64,000 nt of DNA from Corynebacterium jeikeium (GTDB lineage Bacteria > Actinomycetota > Actinomycetes > Mycobacteriales > Mycobacteriaceae), in NCBI RefSeq assembly GCF_000738265.1, contig NZ_JFCQ01000028.1, forward strand, positions 138,648 through 202,647, in the 5' to 3' direction. Positions 44,726 to 53,106 of this stretch are shown one piece after another. Both the position numbers and the translations under genes were made by a program. Under the pieces are notes generated by a model. It was not told the origin of the DNA, searched no databases, and saw only the letters and a program-made list of their open reading frames with translations. How positions within the stretch are numbered: the stretch's first letter is position 1; each line of letters opens with the position of its first letter.

Positions 44726-45526
44726 ATGAGCCTGGAAGATGCGACCGGCCTGCTCGGCGGGAATTCGGATGACTTCCGAGACCCCGCCGAGAGTCCGCAG
44801 GGCGCGCCGACCAAGACCACGCCGCTGAGCGACGAGGAGCGAGCTGCTAACGAGCAGCTCGTCGCCGAATGGAACGACAAGCTAGAGGGCGCCAGTGCCG
44901 AAGAAATCATGGACTGGGTGGCCGAACACGTGCCCGGCAAGATCGCCGTGACCATGTCGATGCAGGACACGGTCCTGGCCGAGCTGGCCGAGGGGCGCCT
45001 GGCCGACGACCGCGCCGAGCTGGTGTTCCTGGATACCGGCTACCACTTCGCCGAGACGATCGAGACCCGCGACAAGGTCCAGCAGCGCTATAACCTGCCG
45101 CTGGAGAACATCACCCCGGTGCTCAGCCGCGAAGAGCAGGACAAGACCTACGGTTCGCGCCTGTACGCCCGCGACAACACCGCCTGCTGCCGCATGCGCA
45201 AGGTCGAGCCGCTGGCGCGGATGCTGAACCCCTTCAACGCCTGGATCACTGGCGTGCGCCGCGTGGATAACGCCCTGCGCGCCAACACCCCGGTGCTGGA
45301 CGTGGACCGCACCGGCCGGCTGAAGATCAACCCCATCGTCGCCTGGAGCGACGAGGACGTGGAGGCATACATCAACGACCACGACCTGATCATCAACCCC
45401 CTGACCAAGCAGGGCTACCCGTCGATCGGCTGCGAAACCTGCACCCTGCCGGTTGCCGAAGGACAGGACCCCCGATCCGGCCGCTGGGCCGGCTCCAACA
45501 AAACAGAATGCGGACTTCACACATGA
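44726..45526 (+). CDS. cysH: Adenylylsulfate (APS) reductase
   Basis: Reduces APS to sulfite with thioredoxin. The 266 residues contain the Fe4S4-binding Cys pair in NTACCRMRKVEPL and CETCTLP, which marks the APS-reductase type rather than the cluster-free PAPS type. The catalytic Cys is in TECGLHT at the C-terminus. VFLDTGYHFAETIETRD is the PP-loop ATPase-like part. GAGAAGAGGAG precedes the ATG. Its last bases overlap the cysD start (ATGA). Confidence 0.94.
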   Translation: MSLEDATGLLGGNSDDFRDPAESPQGAPTKTTPLSDEERAANEQLVAEWNDKLEGASAEEIMDWVAEHVPGKIAVTMSMQDTVLAELAEGRLADDRAELVFLDTGYHFAETIETRDKVQQRYNLPLENITPVLSREEQDKTYGSRLYARDNTACCRMRKVEPLARMLNPFNAWITGVRRVDNALRANTPVLDVDRTGRLKINPIVAWSDEDVEAYINDHDLIINPLTKQGYPSIGCETCTLPVAEGQDPRSGRWAGSNKTECGLHT

Positions 45527-46437
45527 GCAATGAAAACACCACCGCCCTCTCGCCGCACTTGGCGAGCCTCGAGGCGGAAGCAATCGAGATCCTGCGCGAA
45601 GTAGCAGGCCAGTTCGACCGCCCCGCGCTGCTGTTTTCCGGCGGCAAGGATTCCGTCGTGGTCCTGGAACTGGCCAAGCGCGCCTTCCACCCGGCACCGG
45701 TTCCCTTTGAGCTGGTGCACGTAGACACCGGCCACAACTTCCCGGAGGTCATCGAGTTCCGCGACAAGATCGCCGCGGACCCGAAGGTGACGCTCCACGT
45801 CGCCGCCGTGCAGGACTGGATCGACAGTGGTGCTGTCCAGGAGCGCCCGGACGGCACCCGTAACCCGCTGCAGACCGTGCCGCTGGTGGAGACCATCCAG
45901 AACCGCGGATACGACGCGGTGCTGGGCGGAGCCCGCCGCGACGAGGAGAAGGCGCGTGCGAAGGAGCGCGTATTCTCCGTGCGCGACAGCTTCGGCGGCT
46001 GGAACCCGCGCCGCCAGCGCCCCGAGCTGTGGGGCTTGTACAACGGCCGCCACCAGGTGGGGGAGAACATCCGCGTGTTCCCGATCTCTAACTGGACTGA
46101 GGCCGACGTGTGGGACTACATCCGCGACCGCAACGTCGAGGTCCCGGCGATCTACTACTCCCACCAGCGCGAGGTATTCAACCGTAACGGCATGTGGCTG
46201 ACCCCGGGCGAGTGGGGTGGCCCGAAGGAAGGCGAGGAGCTGGTCGAAAAGACCGTGCGCTACCGCACCGTCGGTGACATGAGCTGCACCGGCGCCGTCC
46301 TTTCCACCGCTACGACCATCGAGGACGTAATCGACGAAATCCGCCAGTCCACCACCACCGAGCGCGGCGCCACCCGTGCCGACGACAAGCTCAGTGAGTC
46401 CTCCATGGAGGATCGCAAGAAGGAAGGTTACTTCTGA
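45523..46437 (+). CDS. cysD: Sulfate adenylyltransferase small subunit
   Basis: The ATP-binding catalytic subunit of ATP sulfurylase, 304 residues, activating sulfate to APS with CysN. The PP-loop is LLFSGGKDSVVVL, followed by VHVDTGHNFPEVIEFRD and LGGARRDEEKARAKER. Start ATG 45523 overlaps the cysH stop, giving tight coupling; it also shares an A with the cysN start at its own stop (TGATG). Confidence 0.96.
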   Translation: MSNENTTALSPHLASLEAEAIEILREVAGQFDRPALLFSGGKDSVVVLELAKRAFHPAPVPFELVHVDTGHNFPEVIEFRDKIAADPKVTLHVAAVQDWIDSGAVQERPDGTRNPLQTVPLVETIQNRGYDAVLGGARRDEEKARAKERVFSVRDSFGGWNPRRQRPELWGLYNGRHQVGENIRVFPISNWTEADVWDYIRDRNVEVPAIYYSHQREVFNRNGMWLTPGEWGGPKEGEELVEKTVRYRTVGDMSCTGAVLSTATTIEDVIDEIRQSTTTERGATRADDKLSESSMEDRKKEGYF

Positions 46438-47696
46438 TGTCCACCAACCTGCCGACCCTCCGCCTGTGCACCGCCGGCTCCGTCGATGACGGCAAGTCCA
46501 CCTTCGTGGGCCGCTTGCTGCACGACACGAAGTCCATCCTGGCCGACCAGTATGAATCTGTAGAGCGCGTCTCCAACGCCAAGGGTCTGGAGAACCCCGA
46601 CCTGTCCCTGCTGGTCGATGGCCTGCGCGCCGAGCGCGAGCAGGGCATCACCATCGACGTGGCCTACCGTTACTTCGCCACCGACAAGCGCAGCTTCATC
46701 CTGGCCGACACCCCGGGGCACGTGCAGTACACGCGCAACACCGTCACGGGCCTGTCCACCTCCGAGCTGGTCATTGTTCTTGTTGACGCCCGCAACGGCG
46801 TGATCGAGCAGACCCGTCGCCACCTGACTGTGGCGGCGATGATGAAGATCTCCCACGTCATCGTGGCCGTCAACAAGATCGACGCGGTCGATTTCAGCGA
46901 ACAGGTGTTTAACGACGTCAAGGCCGATGTGGACGCACTGGTCACTGAGTTGGGACTGGCGCACGTCGACGTGGTTCCGACCTCCGCTCTGCTGGGCGAT
47001 AACGTCGTCGAACGCAGCCAGAACACCCCCTGGTACACGGGGCCGTCCGTGCTGGAGATCCTGGAGACCGCCGAGCCGGCGAAGAACACCGCCGACGTGG
47101 AGCGCGGCCTGCGCTTCCCGATCCAGATCGTCATCCGCGACCACGCCACCGACTACCGTGGCTACGCTGGCCGCATCACCGCGGGCAAGGTGTCCGTCGG
47201 CGATAAGGTGCTGGCCGACGGCCGCGAGGCAATCATCGAGGGCATCGACGGTCCGGCAGGGGAGCAGCAGACCGCCACCCGCGGCGAGTCCGTTTCCCTC
47301 CGACTGGACCGCGACATCGACCTGTCCCGCGGGGACATCATCGCGGCCGACGACCTGCCGGAACCACAGCAGACCTTCACTGCCACGGTGTTCCACCTGT
47401 CCGAGACCCCGGTGCGCCTGCGCAGCAATGTGCTGGTGCGCTACGGCACCGCCCTGGTGCGGGGCCGCGTGGACGAGGTCATCCGGCGCGTGGACATCTC
47501 CGGTCGCAACCGCAGTGAGGAGGAGATCGCTCACGGCAGCGCCGACGAGCTGGCCCTCAACGACATCGCGGAGGTGCGCGTGACGGTGGCCGAGCCCCTG
47601 CCGGTCGAGGCCTACCGCCGCAGCGGCCGAGTTGGCTCGTTCCTGCTGGTCAACCCGGGTAGCGGCGACACTCTGACCGCAGGCTTGGTGAACTAA
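46437..47696 (+). CDS. cysN: Sulfate adenylyltransferase GTPase subunit
   Basis: GTPase subunit of ATP sulfurylase, 419 residues, driving sulfate activation. G1 is AGSVDDGKST, then GITIDVAYRYF, G3 DTPGHVQY and G4 NKID. An EF-Tu-like domain 2/3 follows. There is no C-terminal APS kinase, so this is the CysN rather than the CysNC form. This agrees with CysH reducing APS directly. Overlaps cysD by one base. Confidence 0.96.
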   Translation: MSTNLPTLRLCTAGSVDDGKSTFVGRLLHDTKSILADQYESVERVSNAKGLENPDLSLLVDGLRAEREQGITIDVAYRYFATDKRSFILADTPGHVQYTRNTVTGLSTSELVIVLVDARNGVIEQTRRHLTVAAMMKISHVIVAVNKIDAVDFSEQVFNDVKADVDALVTELGLAHVDVVPTSALLGDNVVERSQNTPWYTGPSVLEILETAEPAKNTADVERGLRFPIQIVIRDHATDYRGYAGRITAGKVSVGDKVLADGREAIIEGIDGPAGEQQTATRGESVSLRLDRDIDLSRGDIIAADDLPEPQQTFTATVFHLSETPVRLRSNVLVRYGTALVRGRVDEVIRRVDISGRNRSEEEIAHGSADELALNDIAEVRVTVAEPLPVEAYRRSGRVGSFLLVNPGSGDTLTAGLVN

Positions 47697-47697
47697 C

Positions 47698-48507
47698 ATG
47701 ACCCGGCCGGTACCCATCATCTGCTTGGCGCACGGATCCCGCCACCCACAGGCGGACCAAGCGGTCGTCGAGATCGCCGAGCGTATAGCCGAGAGCACTG
47801 GGGTGCCGGCCTTTGCCGCTTTCCTGGATTTCCACCCCGCCACCCTGGCCACCGTCGCGCACCGCGTAGTCGCGGCGGGGTACACGGAGGCGGTTGTGGT
47901 TCCGTTGCTGTTCACTAGGGCTTTTCACGCCCGTCACGACGTCCCCGCTGCCATTGCTGAGGCTGCCGAGTCTATCGACGCCACCTCTTCCGCCAGCCTG
48001 ACCCTGCATCTAGCCGATGGCTTGGGAACCGGCGCTGATATGGAGGAACTGGTCGCCGACTTCACGGCCCGGTACCTCGCTGAGATTACCGCTGGGCCTG
48101 CAGATGCCGAGAGCGCTGTGCATGCCGCGAGCGCTGTGCATGCCGCAAACGCCACGAACGCTGCGAGCGCTGGCGCCAGCATCGACAAGCTGGCGCTGTA
48201 TTCCGTGGGCTCCAGCCAGCCCGGCGCCAACGAGGCGGTGGCCGAGTTCGCCGAGCGCGTCGGCGCCCGACTGCACATGCGCACCACTCGCTCCTTCGTC
48301 GCCACGGGCGAGCACCCAGGCAGGGATACGAACGCCCTGCTGGACTTCGCGGACGAACGCACCGTCACTGTGCCGCTGTTCGTCAGCCCCGGGCTGCTGT
48401 GGGACAAAGCTAAAGACCGAATGCCAAGCGGCCGGACATGTACCCGTCACCTCGGTGCCGCGGTTGCTCCGGTCGTTATCAGCCGCGCCTGTTGCGCGCT
48501 GCCCTAA
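47698..48507 (+). CDS. cysY: Sirohydrochlorin ferrochelatase-like protein CysY
   Basis: CbiX/SirB-type chelatase, 269 residues, inserting iron to make siroheme for CysI. The N-terminal CLAHGSRHPQADQ holds the metal-binding His, and the chelatase fold repeats in YSVGSSQPGANEAV. PLLFTRAFHARHDVP is typical. Named from its position in the cys cluster of C. glutamicum. In the middle (~residues 140–160) lies an Ala/Asn-rich stretch encoded by an 18-bp tandem repeat, SAVHAA twice. It starts 2 bp after cysN. Confidence 0.85.
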   Translation: MTRPVPIICLAHGSRHPQADQAVVEIAERIAESTGVPAFAAFLDFHPATLATVAHRVVAAGYTEAVVVPLLFTRAFHARHDVPAAIAEAAESIDATSSASLTLHLADGLGTGADMEELVADFTARYLAEITAGPADAESAVHAASAVHAANATNAASAGASIDKLALYSVGSSQPGANEAVAEFAERVGARLHMRTTRSFVATGEHPGRDTNALLDFADERTVTVPLFVSPGLLWDKAKDRMPSGRTCTRHLGAAVAPVVISRACCALP

Positions 48508-48535
48508 CTTCCCCAGCCAAGCTCCCTAACCGATT

Positions 48536-48600
48536 TCCCACAACAGCTCTCTCCACAACAGCTTTTTCCACAACAGCTCCCCTCACAACACAACTCTCTA
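48536..48600. repeat. CCACAACAGCT tandem repeats before cysZ
   Basis: Four degenerate units of CCACAACAGCT separated by pyrimidine-rich stretches fill most of the gap between cysY and cysZ. No function is apparent; they have no hairpin potential. Confidence 0.6.
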
Positions 48601-48610
48601 GGACTAACCC

Positions 48611-49618
48611 ATGAAGATCTTGATTTTCGCCATCGTTGGCGTGGTAGCCCAGTTGGTCGATGGCGCGCTAGGCATGGCATTCGGCATCACGGCGACAACG
48701 CTGCTGATTTTCTCCGGCCTGGGTCCCGCCCACGCCTCCGCCGCCGTTCACTTGGCCGAGGTAGGCACCACGCTGTTCTCCGGCCTATCCCACTGGCGGC
48801 TGAAGAACGTCCACTGGCCGACCGTCCTGGCTCTCGGCGTGCCGGGCGCGATCGGCGCATTCATGGGCGCCTACCTGCTCAGCAACCTGTCCACAGAAGC
48901 GGCCGAGCCGGTTGTGTCCACCCTCCTGGTGCTGCTCGGCGCCTACGTCCTAGTACGCAGTGTGGCCGTGCCGTGGAAGAAGGACGAAAACACCCAGCCG
49001 GTCTCCACCACCCGCCGCTCCCGTTTCGGCCTGGCAGGCCTGGGCCTGGCCGGTGGCTTCCTGGATGCTTCTGGTGGTGGCGGCTGGGGGCCGGTCACGA
49101 CCTCCACTCTGATGAGTGTGGGCAAGGCCGAGCCCCGCCGCATCATCGGCACGGTCAACACCGCCGAGTTCCTGGTTTCCGTCTCCGCCTCCGCCGGCTT
49201 CGTAGTCGGCATGGGTTCCGAGCTCTCGCAGAACTGGCAGCCCGTGGTCGGCCTGCTGGTCGGTGGCGCCATCGCCGCCCCCATTGCCGCGTGGATCGTG
49301 ACCATTATGAAGCCAGAAGTACTGGGCGGAGTGGTCGGTGCCCTGCTGATGCTGCTGAACTCCAGCCGACTGGTGAACTACTTCGGTTTCCTCGGCGTAG
49401 TAGCCGTCATCCTCATCGGCCTGGCCGTCATCGTCGCACTCGTTGTCGTCCGCAAGCGCTCCCTGCTGGAACGCTCATTGACCGGCGACGATGTACCGGA
49501 AAACTCGCAGCAATCCACCTCTGACAGCGATGCGGTGGCCGCCGAGCGGTCGGCAAGTGGGCGTCAATACGAAAAACAGTGCGAACAAGAAAGAGAAAAA
49601 GAGCGCGCCAGGGGGTAA
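48611..49618 (+). CDS. cysZ: TauE/SafE-family sulfate permease CysZ
   Basis: A 335-residue membrane protein with about eight hydrophobic segments. It has the two-fold internal repeat of the TauE/SafE family (VAQLVDGALGMAFGITATTLL and GLAGLGLAGGFLDASGGGGWGP). At the end of the cys cluster it corresponds to the sulfate importer CysZ of C. glutamicum, unrelated to the E. coli protein of that name. The C-terminal ~50 residues are hydrophilic. Transport direction and substrate are from context. Confidence 0.85.
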   Translation: MKILIFAIVGVVAQLVDGALGMAFGITATTLLIFSGLGPAHASAAVHLAEVGTTLFSGLSHWRLKNVHWPTVLALGVPGAIGAFMGAYLLSNLSTEAAEPVVSTLLVLLGAYVLVRSVAVPWKKDENTQPVSTTRRSRFGLAGLGLAGGFLDASGGGGWGPVTTSTLMSVGKAEPRRIIGTVNTAEFLVSVSASAGFVVGMGSELSQNWQPVVGLLVGGAIAAPIAAWIVTIMKPEVLGGVVGALLMLLNSSRLVNYFGFLGVVAVILIGLAVIVALVVVRKRSLLERSLTGDDVPENSQQSTSDSDAVAAERSASGRQYEKQCEQEREKERARG

Positions 49619-49715
49619 AACGAGGGCGAACCTTCCGCGCGCGCCTCGCCAGTGCGGGGCGGCCAAGGCACAATGGAGGTGAGAAAAGAACTCCATTGAG
49701 GAAGGTACGTGAGCT

Positions 49716-51209
49716 GTGTCTACTGGGACTGGATCCACTGGTACGAATGCCGTTATCTCGCCGATAGCTAGCGCCGCCGCCCGGCGCTCCGACATCCTGG
49801 AAGCACTGGGCGAAGCAGGTGCCGTCGACATCTTCGACACGATCCGCCCGTCGGCTCCGGACTTTGCCGCCGCCCTCGACGCGGCCTACGGCGCAGAAGC
49901 CACTACTGACGGCGCGGCTGGCAATGCGGCTGGACATACGGCAGGCGCAGTGCTGCTGGGCACCGGGGAAATCAACTTCGATTCGCGCCTCGCCGCCGCT
50001 GCCGGAGCCTCCCACTACCTCGTCGCGGGCGGCCCAGCCGATGCCACGGCGCTGCAGTTGGCTTCCGGGCAGCTCGTTCGCTCCGACCGCACACCGGCCG
50101 GTATCTCTTTTATTGACGCCACCGCCGCGGCCGGCTCGGCATCGTCCACAGCCGTCGAGGCCGAGGGGAAGGCAATCCGCCACGTCGCCCTGGAGGACAT
50201 TGCGAAGGCCGGCGCCAAGGAACCGGTGATCGGGCCGGAGCTGTTCGAACGCAACCTGATGATCAAGGCCCGCGAAAAGAACGCACACATCGTGCTGCCG
50301 GAAGGCGAGGACGACCGCATCCTCACCGCCGCCGACCAGCTGCTGCGCGCCAAAGTGTGCAAGCTGACCATCCTGGGCAACCCGGACCAGATCGCCAGCC
50401 GCGCCAAGGAGCTGGGGCTGGACCTATCCGGCGCAACACTGACCGACCCGACCGCAGGCGACCAGCTGGAGGAGTTCGCCGCCGAGTTCGCAGAGCTGCG
50501 CAAGCACAAGGGGGTCACCCTGGACCAGGCCCGCGAAACCATGCGGGACATCAGCTACTACGCCACCATGATGGTGCACAAGGGCATCGCCGACGGCATG
50601 GTTTCCGGTGCGGCGCACACCACCGCGCACACCATCAAGCCGTCGTTCCAGATTATTAAGACCGCGCCGGGATCCTCGGTGGTCAGCTCCATCTTCCTAA
50701 TGGTGATGGACGGCGTGCTGTGGGCATTCGGCGACTGCGCCGTGAACCCGAACCCCACGCCCGAGCAGCTGGCGGAGATCGCCGCAGTGTCCGCGCAGAC
50801 CGCCTCCCAGTTCGGCATTGAGCCGAAGGTGGCGATGCTGAGCTACTCCACCGGCACGTCAGGCGCCGGTGCCGACGTCGAGGCCGTGGCTGCCGCAGTG
50901 AAAAAGGCCCAAGAGGATAACCCGGATCTGCCGCTGGACGGCCCGCTGCAGTTCGACGCCGCAGTTGTGGAATCCGTTGGCCAGAAGAAGCTGCCGGGCT
51001 CCGACGTGGCCGGGCAGGCGACCGTGTTCGTGTTCCCGGACCTGAACTGCGGAAACATCACCTACAAGGCAGTGCAGCGTACCGCCGACGCCCTGGCGGT
51101 GGGGCCGATTCTGCAGGGGCTGAACAAGCCAGTGAACGACCTGTCCCGCGGGGCGACCGTTCCGGACATTGTGAACACCGTGGCGATCACGGCGATCCAG
51201 GCTAAGTAG
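49716..51209 (+). CDS. pta: Phosphate acetyltransferase
   Basis: Interconverts acetyl-CoA and acetyl phosphate, 497 residues. The catalytic C-terminal domain begins near [25 protein letters not shown] and contains [43 protein letters not shown] and a closing [19 protein letters not shown]. The N-terminal part is shorter and Ala-rich ([16 protein letters not shown]), like a reduced regulatory domain. GTG start at 49716 preceded by GAGGAAGG. It is followed by ackA, 86 bp downstream; an 18-bp tandem repeat lies in the gap. Confidence 0.95.
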   Translation: MSTGTGSTGTNAVISPIASAAARRSDILEALGEAGAVDIFDTIRPSAPDFAAALDAAYGAEATTDGAAGNAAGHTAGAVLLGTGEINFDSRLAAAAGASHYLVAGGPADATALQLASGQLVRSDRTPAGISFIDATAAAGSASSTAVEAEGKAIRHVALEDIAKAGAKEPVIGPELFERNLMIKAREKNAHIVLPEGEDDRILTAADQLLRAKVCKLTILGNPDQIASRAKELGLDLSGATLTDPTAGDQLEEFAAEFAELRKHKGVTLDQARETMRDISYYATMMVHKGIADGMVSGAAHTTAHTIKPSFQIIKTAPGSSVVSSIFLMVMDGVLWAFGDCAVNPNPTPEQLAEIAAVSAQTASQFGIEPKVAMLSYSTGTSGAGADVEAVAAAVKKAQEDNPDLPLDGPLQFDAAVVESVGQKKLPGSDVAGQATVFVFPDLNCGNITYKAVQRTADALAVGPILQGLNKPVNDLSRGATVPDIVNTVAITAIQAK

Positions 51210-51295
51210 AGGCTCATAAAGCGCACTATGCGGCGGCTCCGGCCCAGCGGCAGCCCCGACAAAGCGGCAGCCCGGACAAAGAAGAGAGAAGACAA

Positions 51296-52507
51296 ATGAC
51301 CCAGTACGTACTCGTCCTTAACTCTGGTTCCAGCTCCATCAAGTTCCAGGTTCTCGACCCGAATGCCGACGCGACGGCCGACCCGTTCGTCTCCGGCATT
51401 GTCGAGAAAATCGGCGAGAAGAAGGGGCACATCCAGATTCAGACGGAAACGTCGAAAATGGAGGACAATCGCCCTATCCTCAGCCACTCTGTTGGCCTAG
51501 AACGTGCCTTCGGCATGATGACGCTACTGGGCGTCGGGCCCCAAGACCTAGACCTGGTAGCAGCAGGGCACCGCGTGGTCCACGGTGGGGCAACGTTCAC
51601 AGAGCCGGTACTGATCGACGACGACGTGATTGAGCAGCTGAAGGACCTGATCCCGCTCGCGCCGCTGCACAACCCCGCGAACATCGACGGCATCGAAAAT
51701 GCCCGTGCACTGCTGGAACACGTCCCGCACGTGGCCGTATTCGATACGGCGTTCTTCTCCACGCTGCCGGAGCACGCCGCGAACTACGCCATCAAGAAGG
51801 ACGTCGCCGAGGAATACAACATCCGCCGCTACGGCTTCCACGGCACCAGCCACGAGTACGTATCCTCCAAGGTGCCGGACCTGCTGGGCAAGCCCGCCGA
51901 GGAAGTCAACCAGATCACTCTGCACTTGGGTAACGGTGCTTCGGCCGCCGCGATTCGTGGCGGGAAGGCTGTTGATACGACGATGGGATTGACGCCACTC
52001 GCCGGCCTGGTCATGGGCACCCGTTCCGGCGACATTGACCCTGGCATTATTTTCCACCTGGCGCGCTCCGGTGGCATGACAGTGGATAAGATCGACAAAC
52101 TGCTGAACCGCGACTCCGGTCTGAAGGGGCTGGCCGGGGTGAATGACTTCCGCGAGCTGAAGACCATGATCGAGGATGGCGATGAGGACGCTCAGCTGGC
52201 ATACGACGTGTACATCCACACGCTGCGCCGCTTCATTGGCTCTTACATGCTGATCTTGGGCGGCGTGGATGCGATTGTGTTTACCGCGGGTGTTGGTGAA
52301 AATGCGGTGCAGGTGAGGCGCGATGCGATGGCTGACCTGCAAAACTTCGGCATTGAGATTGACGAGGCCCGGAATGAGAACTCCGAGGGGATCGTGGGTG
52401 AGCGCGAGATCTCGACGGATGCTTCCAAGGTGAAGGTGTTCGTGGTGCCCACCAATGAGGAGCTGGCGATTGCCCGCCAGGCGACGGAGCTGGCTGCGCA
52501 GCAGTAG
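51296..52507 (+). CDS. ackA: Acetate kinase
   Basis: Interconverts acetyl phosphate/ADP and acetate/ATP, 403 residues. [12 protein letters not shown] opens the chain, then [69 protein letters not shown] and [12 protein letters not shown], all conserved. With pta it forms the reversible acetate pathway for uptake or overflow. The 3' region holds the third pair of palindromic elements. No obvious intrinsic terminator follows. Confidence 0.97.
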   Translation: MTQYVLVLNSGSSSIKFQVLDPNADATADPFVSGIVEKIGEKKGHIQIQTETSKMEDNRPILSHSVGLERAFGMMTLLGVGPQDLDLVAAGHRVVHGGATFTEPVLIDDDVIEQLKDLIPLAPLHNPANIDGIENARALLEHVPHVAVFDTAFFSTLPEHAANYAIKKDVAEEYNIRRYGFHGTSHEYVSSKVPDLLGKPAEEVNQITLHLGNGASAAAIRGGKAVDTTMGLTPLAGLVMGTRSGDIDPGIIFHLARSGGMTVDKIDKLLNRDSGLKGLAGVNDFRELKTMIEDGDEDAQLAYDVYIHTLRRFIGSYMLILGGVDAIVFTAGVGENAVQVRRDAMADLQNFGIEIDEARNENSEGIVGEREISTDASKVKVFVVPTNEELAIARQATELAAQQ

Positions 52508-52537
52508 TGCCGGTTTAGCTCCCTGGGCTGGGTCAAA

Positions 52538-52659
52538 ATGTCGGAAAAGTTGCAAAACGTTATTGGGTACTATTTCTACTTATGTAAAACTGCAGGTAGG
52601 AGCGTTGTTGTCGGTGGTGCAAGTTTTGCTGGCTCTACGTTTTGCAACTTTTCCGACAT
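52538..52659 (-). repeat. 122-bp palindromic element, arm family B (copy B3, reversed)
   Basis: The best-preserved copy: arms at 52538–52556 and 52641–52659 form a perfect inverted repeat (22 bp if the adjoining ACGT is included). The core (52557–52597) reads on the minus strand, beginning ACCTGCA and ending TAACGT. Thus the whole element is reversed relative to those at 85–434 and 13803–14276. It starts 30 bp after the ackA stop. Confidence 0.88.
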
Positions 52660-52745
52660 GTAGCCCTCTTGGGGAGGGTGAATTGCCTCAAAATGTGGAG
52701 AGGGTTCGCGCGTTGGCGGTTATTTAGCCCCCCGTCGGGGTAGGG

Positions 52746-52764
52746 ATGTCGTTAGGGTGAGAAT
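52746..52764 (-). repeat. Degenerate family-A arm outside A3
   Basis: ATGTCGTTAGGGTGAGAAT lies 61 bp from the core-proximal arm of A3, start to start, in direct orientation with it. That is about six helical turns. It differs from the family-A arm at a few positions. Confidence 0.55.
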
Positions 52765-52806
52765 TTGTGCGCTGTTGGGGTTCTGATGGGGGCTTGTGGC
52801 ACCGAA

Positions 52807-52928
52807 ATGTCGTTAGAACGAGAATACGTTAATGCAATGAGTTTTCACTAATGTAAAAGTGCAGGTAGAGAGCTTGGAGCTGGGCACAAAATTTTTTCGG
52901 CCTTCGCAGATTCCCGTTCTAGCGACAT
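52807..52928 (-). repeat. 122-bp palindromic element, arm family A (copy A3, reversed)
   Basis: Arms are ATGTCGTTAGAACGAGAAT (52807–52825) and ATTCCCGTTCTAGCGACAT (52910–52928). The core at 52826–52866 reads on the minus strand from ACCTGCA (end 52866) to TAACGT. Length and core offset match all other copies. Confidence 0.86.
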
Positions 52929-52936
52929 TTGATCCG

Positions 52937-53059
52937 GGAAAGCTGGGCAGGTGAGACTGCAGGGGAAAGCTGGGCAGGTGGGACTGAAGGGGGAAGCTGG
53001 GCAGGTGGGACTGAAGGGGGAAGCTGGGCAGGTGGGACTGCAGGGAAAAGTCGGGCAGG
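52937..53059. repeat. 27-bp tandem repeat
   Basis: Four full units and one partial unit of a 27-bp repeat beginning GGAAAGCTGGGCAGGTGGGA, with only a few substitutions, lie between the palindromic elements and the 3' end of pknG. No gene is supported. A ribosomal or intercalated mobile origin is not apparent. Confidence 0.85.
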
Positions 53060-53106
53060 ACGAGAGAGGGCGGAGGGTGGAGGGGGCGGAGCAGGGAAAG
53101 GCCTGC

